Of a stretch of DNA of 64,000 nucleotides, positions 42,778 to 50,715 are shown in pieces. This DNA is from Cloacibacillus porcorum (lineage in GTDB: Bacteria; Synergistota; Synergistia; Synergistales; Synergistaceae). Under the pieces are notes generated by a model that saw only the letters and a program-made list of their open reading frames with translations, searched no databases and was not told the origin of the DNA. The number at the start of each line of letters is the position of its first letter. The first letter of the stretch is position 1. The stretch is taken from contig NZ_CP016757.1 of the NCBI RefSeq assembly GCF_001701045.1, forward strand, positions 637,501 to 701,500, given 5' to 3'. The position numbers were made by a program, and so were the translations under genes.

Positions 42778-44672
42778 TAGAGAATCGCCTCCATCTCGTC
42801 GAGGGTCTCTTCAAACTGTTTTACGACCGCTTTGACGGGTTCGGGCGTGCTCATATCCACTCCCGCGCCCTTCAGCAGTTCGATGGGGTAGTCGGAGCCG
42901 CCCTTTGTGAGGAAGTTCAGATACCTTTCCGTCGCGGGCGCGCCCTCCTCGAGGATGGCCTGCGCGAGCGCGGTCGCCGCCGAGAAGCCGGTGGCGTACT
43001 GATAGACGTAGAAGGGGCTGTAGAAATGAGGTATCCTCGCCCATTCCATTTTCAGAGGTTCGTCGATGACGATCATTTCTCCATAGTATTTCCTGTTGAG
43101 CTCATACCACAGCTGCTTTAGCCCCTCGGGCGTCGTGTCGCCGCCGTTTGCCGCGCGCAGGTGCACCTCGCGTTCAAAAGAGGCGAACATCGTCTGGCGG
43201 TAGACCGTCGTGCGGATATTTTCAAGGCGGCGGTTCAGCAGGTAGAGACGGCGCTTCTTCTTTTCCGTCTCGGAGAGCAGCCCGGAGAGGAAGAGCACTT
43301 CGTTCGTCGTCGAGGCCACCTCGGCGGTGAAGATGCAGTAGTCGGAGGTCGCGTAGGGCTGGCTGCGGCGCGAGTAGAAGCTGTGCATGGAATGGCCCAT
43401 CTCATGGACGAGGGTCATTACGTCGTTGAGGTTGTTTGTATAGTTCATGAATATATAGGGGTGGGTGCCGTAGGTGCCCCACGAATAGGCGCCGCTGCGC
43501 TTGCCGCGGTTGGGGAAGATGTCCGCCCAGCCCTCGCCGAGCCCCGCGCGTACCTGCGCGAGATATTCTTCACCGAGCGGCGCGAGATAGTGGAACATCA
43601 TCTCCTTCGCCTCGCTCCAGGCGATCTCCTTAAAGGGATCGGCGACGAGGGGGACATAGAGGTCGTACATATGGAGCTCCTTGACCTTCAATATCCGTTT
43701 GCGCAGCTCCATGTAGCGGTACATCGGCGCGAGGCTGCCCTCGAGCGTGTCCACGAGGCTGTCGTATACGGAGATGGGGATATTGTTGGCGTCGAGCGCC
43801 TCCGCGAGCGGCGATTCATACCTGCGGCACTCGGCGTAGAACTTCGAAGTCTTGAGCATGCCGTCGAAGGTTGCGCCGAGAGTGTTCTTCATCGCGGCGT
43901 AGGGGGTGTAGAGCGATTCGAAGGCCGCCTTGCGGACCGAGCGTTTGGGCGAACGCAGGTAGGAGACGGCGCGTTCCTCCGACATCTCGACCTTTTCGCC
44001 CTTCTCATCGCGTATCGGGGGGAACTCCATGTCGGCGTTTGTCAGCATTGAGAAGGCGTTGTCCGCCACGCCCGCCATGTCGCCGGCGCGGGCGATTATC
44101 AGCTCCTCGGCCTCCGAGAGGACGTGGGCGCGCTGACGCAGCAGTTCGCGCAGAGAGAAGGCGTAATCGGCGAGCTCCGGCGACTTCGCGAACTCTTCGA
44201 GGCGCTCCTGCGGCATATCGAGGATCTCCGGCGTGACATAGCTGGCGCAGGCGGAGAACTCCACTGAAAGGGCGGAGACCCGATTCGCCGGTCCCTGGTA
44301 TTTAGAATCGGCGGTATCTTCGTGGCTCTTCATGTTCGCGTAGACGAAGAGCTTGCCGAGGGTTATCGAGAGCTCGTCGCGCAGCGCGAAGAACTTCGCC
44401 ATCTGCGCTGGCGACTCGGCGAGCGTTCCCTTGTAGGAGGCGATCTCCGGCAGACGCGCCCTGAGCGCCGCGAACGCCTCTTCCCACCTCTCCTGCGAGG
44501 GGTAGATATCCTCCAGCCGCCATTTATAATCCGCGGGCATGGCGGCGCGTTCCGGCAGCACCGCGCCGCGTCCCAGCTCCAGCTCCGCCGCCTGTTCGCT
44601 CCGGCGAAGATTAGAAGTTTTCTTAGTGGGCGAACACGCGGGCGTCTCTGCCGATGTATTTTTTATAGACAT
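42777..44672 (-). CDS. pepF: Oligoendopeptidase F (M3 family)
   Basis: A 631-residue M3B oligopeptidase of usual PepF length (about 600). The zinc motif HEMGH is at 423-427, followed by SFYSRRSQPYATSDYCIFTAEVASTTNE, which gives the third ligand Glu. The C-terminal WARIPHFYSPFYVYQYATGFSAA is diagnostic. It cleaves imported peptides in the cytoplasm. The first 40 residues are a variable, Ser/Thr- and Glu-rich extension; an internal Met at about residue 45 is an alternative start where family similarity begins. It is divergent from the C-S lyase gene. Confidence 0.93.
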   Translation of the reverse strand: MSIKNTSAETPACSPTKKTSNLRRSEQAAELELGRGAVLPERAAMPADYKWRLEDIYPSQERWEEAFAALRARLPEIASYKGTLAESPAQMAKFFALRDELSITLGKLFVYANMKSHEDTADSKYQGPANRVSALSVEFSACASYVTPEILDMPQERLEEFAKSPELADYAFSLRELLRQRAHVLSEAEELIIARAGDMAGVADNAFSMLTNADMEFPPIRDEKGEKVEMSEERAVSYLRSPKRSVRKAAFESLYTPYAAMKNTLGATFDGMLKTSKFYAECRRYESPLAEALDANNIPISVYDSLVDTLEGSLAPMYRYMELRKRILKVKELHMYDLYVPLVADPFKEIAWSEAKEMMFHYLAPLGEEYLAQVRAGLGEGWADIFPNRGKRSGAYSWGTYGTHPYIFMNYTNNLNDVMTLVHEMGHSMHSFYSRRSQPYATSDYCIFTAEVASTTNEVLFLSGLLSETEKKKRRLYLLNRRLENIRTTVYRQTMFASFEREVHLRAANGGDTTPEGLKQLWYELNRKYYGEMIVIDEPLKMEWARIPHFYSPFYVYQYATGFSAATALAQAILEEGAPATERYLNFLTKGGSDYPIELLKGAGVDMSTPEPVKAVVKQFEETLDEMEAIL

Positions 44673-44810
44673 TGCTCATTCCTCCAGTTTTTACGTCGTT
44701 ATATTTGACAGTTTTTCTATTCTACCTCAATTTATGCTTGCATATACAGATAATAAAGCGGAAAATATAGATGAAAAATCCGGCGCAGGCCATAATAACG
44801 GGAGGACATG

Positions 44811-45992
44811 ATGAAATACGATTTCAATAAATATATAGACAGAAGGGGCACCGACTGCGAAAAGTGGGACGGCCTCAAGGATGATTTCGGCCGCGACGAC
44901 CTGCTTGCGATGTGGGTCGCCGACATGGACTTCCCCGCGCCGCCCGAAGTGCTGGCGGCGATACATAAGAAGGTCGACGAGGGCGCTCTCGGTTATCCGA
45001 TGATCCCCGACTCACTGCGCGACGCGATATGCGCCTGGGAGCGGGAGCACTACGGCTGGGAGTTCGGCCGCGAGGCGCTGAGCTGGGCCCCGGGCGTCGT
45101 CGCCGGACTGTCGTTTGCGGTAATGGGCCTCACCAAACCCGGCGACCAGATAATAATCCAGACGCCGGTCTACATGCCCTTCTACCGGACGGTCCGCGAA
45201 GCGGGGCGCATCATCGTCAAGAACCCGCTCATCTATGAGAACGGCCGCTATACGATGAACTTCGACGAGCTTGAAAAGCTCGTCACCCCGACCTGCCGCA
45301 CGCTGATCCTCTGCAGCCCGCATAACCCCGTGGCGAGAGTCTGGAGCCGCGAGGAGCTCGAAAGGCTCGCCGACATCGCGGTACGCAAAAATATGATCAT
45401 CATTGCCGACGAAATACACCAGGACCTCGTCTTCAGCGACGCGAAGCACATCTGCATCGGTTCGCTGCCGGGCATGGCCGAGCGCACAGTCACCTTCATC
45501 GCTCCGAGCAAGACCTTCAACATCGCGGGGATGAAGGCCTCCGTTGCGATAATCCCCGACGAACTTCTGCGCGGGATATACGTCTCGGTCCTTGAGAGAT
45601 TCCATCTCAACTCGATAAACATCCTCGGCATCACCGCCATGGAGGCCGCCTACGGCAAATGCGGCGAATGGCACAAAGAGCTGATGGACCACCTCGAAGG
45701 CAACCGCGATTACATGGAGGCCTTCGTCAAAGAACGGATGCCGAAGGCGCACATGGACCATCCGGAGGGCACCTACATCTTCTGGATAGACTTCCGCGGC
45801 TACGGCTTCAACGACGAGACACTGACGGACTTCCTTGTCAACGAGGCGAAGGTGGCGCTTGACCCCGGCACCTGGTTCGGCGTCGAGGGCGACGGCTTCG
45901 CGCGGCTCAACATCGGCACGACGCGTGCCATGCTCAAAGAGGGGCTGGAGCGTATCGCCGATGCGCTCGATAAAAGAGAGAACGGAAAATAG
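44811..45992 (+). CDS. patB: MalY/PatB-type pyridoxal-phosphate C-S lyase
   Basis: A 393-residue fold-type I enzyme of the MalY/PatB group. YDFNKYIDRRGTDCEKWDG at the N-terminus and LLAMWVADMDFPAPPEV are signatures; SPHNPVARVWS contacts the cofactor, IIADEIHQDLVF holds the pyridine Asp, and APSKTFNIAGMK has the Schiff-base Lys (about 234). Members cleave cystathionine or cysteine conjugates to a thiol or H2S, pyruvate and ammonia, and some act as aminotransferases. The second of two tandem ATGs (44811) has the better distance to ggagg. The next gene starts 18 nt downstream. Confidence 0.88.
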   Translation: MKYDFNKYIDRRGTDCEKWDGLKDDFGRDDLLAMWVADMDFPAPPEVLAAIHKKVDEGALGYPMIPDSLRDAICAWEREHYGWEFGREALSWAPGVVAGLSFAVMGLTKPGDQIIIQTPVYMPFYRTVREAGRIIVKNPLIYENGRYTMNFDELEKLVTPTCRTLILCSPHNPVARVWSREELERLADIAVRKNMIIIADEIHQDLVFSDAKHICIGSLPGMAERTVTFIAPSKTFNIAGMKASVAIIPDELLRGIYVSVLERFHLNSINILGITAMEAAYGKCGEWHKELMDHLEGNRDYMEAFVKERMPKAHMDHPEGTYIFWIDFRGYGFNDETLTDFLVNEAKVALDPGTWFGVEGDGFARLNIGTTRAMLKEGLERIADALDKRENGK

Positions 45993-46010
45993 GATAAAGG
46001 AGAAATCATT

Positions 46011-46793
46011 GTGGCTAAAAAAGAGGCACCAGTGCGTTACTGTCGTTTTATGGTCGACGGACGCTCGTACAGCGGTCAGATACGCGGCAATTCGGTCGAT
46101 ATAGTGGAGGGGGACCCCTTTTCGGGGATAATCTCGCAGATAAGGCTGAGTTACCCCGTGGAGCGCGTTAAGTTCCTGCCGCCCTTTGCGCCCAAAAAAC
46201 TCTGGTGCATCGGACGCAACTATGTGGGACATGTGAAGGAGCTAGAGCATGAAATTCCCTCGGAGCCGCTGGTATTCCTCAAAGCGACCTCCTCGATCAT
46301 CGGAGCGAACGACTTTATCCGCATTCCTGCCTGGGCCGGTACCATCCATTACGAGGGAGAGCTAGCCGTCGTCATCGGCAAGGGCGGAAAGAACATCAGC
46401 GAGGAAGAGGCCTACGAACACGTCCTCGGCTATACGATCATGAACGACGTCACGGCGCGCGCGCTGCAAAATAAAGACGGCCAGTGGACGCGGGCCAAGA
46501 GCTTCGACACCTTTGGCCCCCTGGGTCCGGCAATCTTGCTGACAAAGGAACTGCCGAAGGAGACGCGCGTCGTCACGCGTCTCAACGGCAGGGTGGTACA
46601 GGATGGGGCGATCGAACAGATGATATTCCCCATTCCGCGCCTCATCTCGCACATCAGCCGCTTTGCGGCGCTTGAAGAGGGCGATATAATCTCCACCGGC
46701 ACGCCGCAGGGCGTCGGCGAAATAAAGGCGGGGGACCTCATAGAGGTCGAAATCGAACCCATCGGAATGCTGAAAAACATCTGCAGCGAATAA
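46011..46793 (+). CDS. Fumarylacetoacetate hydrolase family protein
   Basis: A 260-residue FAH-fold enzyme. WCIGRNYVGHVKEL, the metal-ligand region HYEGELAVVIGKGGKN (the Glu pair) and GYTIMNDVTARALQ followed by AKSFDTFGPLGPAI are typical. Such proteins hydrolyse or decarboxylate beta-diketo acids and oxaloacetate, for example acylpyruvase. The start is GTG with an aaggag site about 9 nt upstream. It is probably co-transcribed with the C-S lyase, whose pyruvate product may explain a keto-acid handling role. That link is inference. Confidence 0.9.
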   Translation: MAKKEAPVRYCRFMVDGRSYSGQIRGNSVDIVEGDPFSGIISQIRLSYPVERVKFLPPFAPKKLWCIGRNYVGHVKELEHEIPSEPLVFLKATSSIIGANDFIRIPAWAGTIHYEGELAVVIGKGGKNISEEEAYEHVLGYTIMNDVTARALQNKDGQWTRAKSFDTFGPLGPAILLTKELPKETRVVTRLNGRVVQDGAIEQMIFPIPRLISHISRFAALEEGDIISTGTPQGVGEIKAGDLIEVEIEPIGMLKNICSE

Positions 46794-46820
46794 CCGGGGA
46801 TATAACAAGTTATGTAAGGA

Positions 46821-46870
46821 ATCCCCGCGGCATTAACGTCGGACGACGGAAGGCCGCGGGGATTTTTGTC
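46821..46870 (+). terminator. Intrinsic terminator
   Basis: A perfect 11-pair GC-rich stem (atccccgcggc/gccgcggggat, 21-nt loop) followed by ttttgtc ends the C-S lyase/FAH transcript. Confidence 0.85.
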
Positions 46871-46948
46871 TTGAGGATTGATAGGATATAATGCGGCATA
46901 AGGTGCCGTGGACGTTGTCCGTATAAAATCCGCCGGAGGTGTGAAGCT

Positions 46949-47545
46949 GTGTCTGTCATTTTTTCAAGGGCTGTAAGTGAAAAATCCGTAAATAAGGGGC
47001 GGTTTCGCCGTCTGGCGCTGCTTTTGCCGCTGCTGTTATCGATTGGCCTCTTCACCGAATGCGCGGCCCTTTCGTCCGAGCTGGAGCGCATCACTGAGGA
47101 GGAGGCGCTTGAAGCCGAAGCCGTCCTAAACGAAGAAGACGACGACTGGCTGCTGATAAGAAAAAAACAGAAACGGCTCTTTGTGGTCCGAAACAGGAAG
47201 GTCATCCGGTCCTACGCCGTCGCCACCGGCGTCAACGACGGGCAGAAACAAAAACCCGGCGACGGGCGGACTCCGGAGGGGGTATTCAAAGTGTTGCAGA
47301 TACAGAACGCCTCCTACTGGACGCACGACTTCAGGGACGGCAAAGGCGAGATCAAAGGAGCCTACGGCCCCTGGTTCATACGCCTCAAGACACCCTGGCG
47401 CGGCATCGGCATCCACGGAACGCACGACCCGCAGTCGATAGGCAAAAACGCCACCGAGGGCTGTATCCGCCTGCGGAACGAAGAACTCAAAGATCTGAAA
47501 GAAAAATATATAAAACTGTCGATGGTTGTCGTTATCAGAAAATAG
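46949..47545 (+). CDS. L,D-transpeptidase (YkuD domain)
   Basis: A 198-residue protein. An N-terminal hydrophobic segment (LALLLPLLLSIGLFTECAAL, about 24-43) directs export and leaves a membrane anchor or cleaved signal. The YkuD catalytic motif is GIHGTHDPQSIGKNATEGCIRL with catalytic Cys and His. It forms 3-3 crosslinks in peptidoglycan or attaches proteins to it. The start is GTG with a ggaggt site 8 nt upstream. It is a single gene with its own terminator. Confidence 0.92.
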   Translation: MSVIFSRAVSEKSVNKGRFRRLALLLPLLLSIGLFTECAALSSELERITEEEALEAEAVLNEEDDDWLLIRKKQKRLFVVRNRKVIRSYAVATGVNDGQKQKPGDGRTPEGVFKVLQIQNASYWTHDFRDGKGEIKGAYGPWFIRLKTPWRGIGIHGTHDPQSIGKNATEGCIRLRNEELKDLKEKYIKLSMVVVIRK

Positions 47546-47570
47546 CGTGTGCCGCCTGACGGTTCGCGGA

Positions 47571-47606
47571 AAAAACGGGGAGCGTACCGGCGCGCCCCGT
47601 TTTTTG
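47571..47606 (+). terminator. Intrinsic terminator
   Basis: The arms aaaaacgggg and ccccgttttt enclose a GC-rich 13-nt loop and continue into a T run, directly after the L,D-transpeptidase gene. Confidence 0.85.
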
Positions 47607-47658
47607 TCAGCGATTATAATATTTATTTTACTTATCGTTAAATTTACTAAAAAAATAT

Positions 47659-47686
47659 TTGACATATCATAAATATATGATAATAT
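47659..47686 (+). promoter_or_regulatory. Promoter of the RpiR gene with an overlapping palindrome
   Basis: TTGACA (47659-47664) is followed by the inverted repeat tatcat-aaatat-atgata (47665-47682), and a -10-like TAATAT lies at 47681-47686. A regulator bound to the repeat would block the polymerase, so autoregulation by RpiR is likely. Confidence 0.5.
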
Positions 47687-47736
47687 TCAGACGGAATAAA
47701 TAGTCAATTAATATTATATAAAGGAATGAACAGTCT

Positions 47737-48615
47737 ATGGACAGAAAGGATTGTGAAGGAGGATTGCTCGCCGCTATCCGCGGGAAGAGGGCGGCGCTCA
47801 GTCCGAGGCAGGCGGCAGTTGCCGATTATATCCTGAAGAACTATCAGAATATGGCCTATGTCACACTTGCGCAGCTGGCAAAAGAGGCGGGGAGCGGGCA
47901 CGGAACGATCGTGCGGCTTGCGGAATCACTCGGCTACCCAAGCTTCTCCGCGATGCAGGCGGCGCTGCGCGCGGAGATAGAGCGGGCAAAGCCGCAGCGG
48001 CTGGCGGGGTTCTCTCCGCGTTCGAAGCATGGTACGCGGGTCTATGATACGGTCTTTGAGCTGGAGGACGCGATCATGAGAGAGGCGCACGCGATGATCG
48101 ACGCCGAGGAATTTGAACTTGCGGCGGCGCTGCTCGCGGAGGCCCCCTCGGTGGTGGTCGCCGCTTCGGGCAGCAACGCCTTTCTCGGGGACTACGCCGC
48201 CTACTTCCTGAGCGTGCTGCGCGGCGGCGTCATAAACGTGAAGGTTCCCGATATGGCGGAGATCGAGAATATCTGCGACAGGCCGGCAGGAAGCGCCGCG
48301 CTGGTATTCAGCCTTCCTCGCTATCCGCGGGCCGCGCAGGAGATAACTGAGCTGCTGCACAGCCGCGGGATAAAGATCATCGGCATATCCGACGCGCTGA
48401 ACTCGCCGATCGCCGACAGGTGCGACATTCTCTTCGTCGTGCCGCAGAGGTACTTGTCGTTTATCGATCCGTGCGCGGCGGTGATGTCCCTCGTACACTC
48501 CCTTCTTTACGGGGTCTATCTAAAGACGCGGGAGAGCGGCCGGGCGCGCCTTGATATTTTCGACCGCTCTCTGAAAAATCTTTTTGTGAGAGCCGACGTC
48601 TCCGCGCCTGATTAG
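47737..48615 (+). CDS. MurR/RpiR-family transcriptional regulator
   Basis: A 292-residue regulator. The N-terminal RpiR helix-turn-helix (about 15-85) includes RQAAVADYILKNYQNMAYVTLAQLAKEAGSGHGTIVRLAESLGYPSF. The C-terminal SIS domain (about 130-270) contains SVVVAASGSNAFLGDYAAYFL and LVFSLPRYPRAAQEI. SIS domains usually sense phosphosugars. It is followed 150 nt downstream by an ornithine-cyclodeaminase-like gene in the same direction, which it may control, although that would be a non-sugar target. Confidence 0.9.
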   Translation: MDRKDCEGGLLAAIRGKRAALSPRQAAVADYILKNYQNMAYVTLAQLAKEAGSGHGTIVRLAESLGYPSFSAMQAALRAEIERAKPQRLAGFSPRSKHGTRVYDTVFELEDAIMREAHAMIDAEEFELAAALLAEAPSVVVAASGSNAFLGDYAAYFLSVLRGGVINVKVPDMAEIENICDRPAGSAALVFSLPRYPRAAQEITELLHSRGIKIIGISDALNSPIADRCDILFVVPQRYLSFIDPCAAVMSLVHSLLYGVYLKTRESGRARLDIFDRSLKNLFVRADVSAPD

Positions 48616-48765
48616 CGCTCTGCCCGCTATGGGTGCAGGCGCGTACGGAGTTCAGCTGCGAAATTTAAAGATTTTCTATCTCTGTAATGTTCAGAGATGA
48701 AAATAAAGACCTGTGCTTTCAAAGAGCGCAGGAAGAAATCTATCATAATCTAAGGAGGCAGGAAT

Positions 48766-49755
48766 ATGGCATACGATGTTCGTTTTATCTCCCAGGCTGA
48801 CGTGGAATCGCTGGGAATTTCGATGAAAGAGGTAATGGACGGAGTGGAGACCGGTTGGCGCATGAACGGGGAGGGTAAGACGGAGCTGCCCGCTAAGATC
48901 GGCATTCACCCGCGCGGCAACTGCTACATCCATGCCATGCCCTGTTGGATCGGCGGCGATACGGACATGGCGGGGATGAAATGGGTTGCCGGTTTTCCGA
49001 TGAATCTTGAAAAAAGGCTGCCATATAACAACGGGATATTCGTCCTCAACGACACGGAGACCGGCGTCGTCAAGGCGATAATGGACTGTAACTGGATGAC
49101 CACCTGGCGCACGGGAGCTGCCGCGGGGTTGGGGGCGAAATACTTTGCCGCGCCAGACTCCGCCGTGGTCGCCGTCATTGGCCTTGGAACGATTGGAAAG
49201 ATCACGCTGCGCGCCTTCAAAGAGGTACTGCCGGCGATGAAGTATATCAAAATTTATGATCCGATCGCGGAACAGTACGGTCGTTTCATCGATGAAATGC
49301 GGGAACTCCTTCCGGGTGTGGAGTTTATAAAATGCGGATCGGTGCGCGATGCCTGCGCGGATGCCGACGTTGTGACAAGCTGCGCGCCGATCCTCGACCA
49401 GCCGCGGCGCTCGGTCAGCGCCGATATGCTGAAAGAAAACGTCTGCTGCATCACCAGTGATTATGATTCGACCCTCTGCGCCGACACCGTGAGCGGCGGA
49501 CGCTCCTTCGTCTGCGACGACCGCGGCCAGTATCTCTGGACACAGGAGCACGGAGTCTACTTCCAGAACGGTTACCCGCTCGCGGAGGGTATCTACGCCG
49601 ACATGGGCGAGATAATCGCCGGGAAAAAACCGCCTGTATTGGAGGGACGCCGCGTCTGCCTGTTCATGGGTATCGCAAGTCACGACGTGATGACCGCGAA
49701 ACTGATTTTGGAGAAGGCGGCGGAGAAAGACGCCGGGACGATGCTGAAACTGTAA
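48766..49755 (+). CDS. Ornithine cyclodeaminase / mu-crystallin family protein
   Basis: A 329-residue NAD(P)-dependent enzyme of the OCD/mu-crystallin family. MAGMKWVAGFPMNLEK holds the substrate-contact Lys, FVLNDTETGVVKAIMDCNWMTTWRTGAAAGLGAKYFA is the hallmark segment, and VAVIGLGTIGKITLRAF is the Rossmann motif. Reactions in the family include ornithine to proline, alanine dehydrogenase and ketimine reductase. A strong ribosome site (taaggaggcagg) precedes the ATG. A terminator follows. Confidence 0.9.
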   Translation: MAYDVRFISQADVESLGISMKEVMDGVETGWRMNGEGKTELPAKIGIHPRGNCYIHAMPCWIGGDTDMAGMKWVAGFPMNLEKRLPYNNGIFVLNDTETGVVKAIMDCNWMTTWRTGAAAGLGAKYFAAPDSAVVAVIGLGTIGKITLRAFKEVLPAMKYIKIYDPIAEQYGRFIDEMRELLPGVEFIKCGSVRDACADADVVTSCAPILDQPRRSVSADMLKENVCCITSDYDSTLCADTVSGGRSFVCDDRGQYLWTQEHGVYFQNGYPLAEGIYADMGEIIAGKKPPVLEGRRVCLFMGIASHDVMTAKLILEKAAEKDAGTMLKL

Positions 49756-49793
49756 CGCCGCGGTAAAATAAATCGTATGGGATAGTCAGCCAA

Positions 49794-49825
49794 GGGGAGG
49801 AGCTTCGTGCTCCTCTCTTTTTTAT
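49794..49825 (+). terminator. Intrinsic terminator
   Basis: The stem gaggagc/gctcctc with a short ttcgt loop is followed by tctttttt, about 40 nt after the ornithine-cyclodeaminase-like gene. Confidence 0.8.
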
Positions 49826-49872
49826 TTGTGTTATAGCCAATAAATTTTGGCTATAACCTATAGAAATAAAAT

Positions 49873-50274
49873 CTATTTATTGCTGATTTCGTGTATGCAG
49901 GCGGTAAGAAGTGACATCACGGCGGCCCTTTCTTCCTCGCTCATGTTCGAGCCGTCGTGTTTTAATGTCTCAAAAATTATGGCAAGATTTAATAAAGGAG
50001 AGCTTTCTCGCGTTATGCCTGTATATTCGTCCCTCCTTGCCGCGGTCTGTGCCTTCGGCGCCGGCGGCAGGTGGTCGTCCGTCTCCCCCACAAGGTAGGC
50101 GGAGGTGGTGTTGAGCAGCTTTGCAAGCTCGGCCAATATATCTGCCCGGGGTACGCGCACCCCGGTCTCCCAGTTGATGATCGAATTCCGCGAATACCCA
50201 GACTCCTCCTCCATCCGGTACTGACTCCATCCCAAACGTTCCCTGCTGATCTTAAGCCTATCGCCAATTGCCAT
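49873..50274 (-). CDS. XRE-family transcriptional regulator
   Basis: A 133-residue Cro/CI-type regulator. The helix-turn-helix covers about 5-60 (RLKISRERLGWSQYRMEEESGYSRNSIINWETGVRVP). The C-terminal half is helical and of unknown function. ATG 50274 is chosen over a GTG 9 nt upstream because ggtgag sits 4-5 nt before it. It is divergent from the Synergist-CTERM surface protein gene across a 440-nt region with several inverted repeats, so it may regulate that gene and itself. Confidence 0.88.
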   Translation of the reverse strand: MAIGDRLKISRERLGWSQYRMEEESGYSRNSIINWETGVRVPRADILAELAKLLNTTSAYLVGETDDHLPPAPKAQTAARRDEYTGITRESSPLLNLAIIFETLKHDGSNMSEEERAAVMSLLTACIHEISNK

Positions 50275-50283
50275 TTTTCTCAC

Positions 50284-50709
50284 CTACCATACGAATAGGC
50301 TACATGAATGGCATGAATATTTATAGACATAATAAATTAGCTGCAACAGTAGACATACGTATTCTAATAGGATAGAATAACGACATCAAAAATAGGCTGT
50401 CAATAAAAACGTATCAGCGAACAAGATATTTTTATCACCAAAATATCAAATATCGGACCATAAAAAGGGGAGATTGGCATAGTATCCAAAAACTGACCGC
50501 AGCATTTTTATCTCATTGTGCGCCTCCGTGGCTCTGCTCTTTTTCCTGCTCAGGGATATGAGCGGGTTGTACGCTGTTTGTAAGTGAAGGTATATCCAGA
50601 CCATTTGCCAGTAAAGGGGGAGGGAATGATAAAAGGGATTTTTGCGACGTTTGACCACGCGGATTTTTGGCATTGAAGAAGGCGTTCCCAAACAAATGAA
50701 AGGGGAAAT
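50284..50709. other. Long divergent intergenic region with inverted repeats
   Basis: No credible gene is seen in these 426 nt. Two clean inverted repeats stand out: attcta-atagga-tagaat at 50361-50378 and gatatttt-tatcacc-aaaatatc at 50425-50447. The motif atacgaat at about 50289 and atacgtat at about 50355 add a possible operator pair for the XRE regulator. A leader of unusual length before the surface protein gene is possible. No known riboswitch was recognised. Confidence 0.45.
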
Positions 50710-50715
50710 ATGATA

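Noticed and set aside
43161-44051. A 296-codon plus-strand frame within pepF
   Set aside because: It lies fully inside the oligoendopeptidase F gene, which has complete catalytic motifs on the other strand.
45012-46232. A 406-codon reading frame on the minus strand opposite the C-S lyase and FAH genes
   Set aside because: It is antisense to two clear enzyme genes, spans their boundary and has no family similarity. High GC content at third codon positions creates such shadow frames.
48691-49683. A 330-codon minus-strand frame opposite the ornithine-cyclodeaminase-like gene
   Set aside because: The plus-strand frame has the Rossmann and family motifs and a strong ribosome site. The antisense frame is His/Arg-rich with no recognisable domain.
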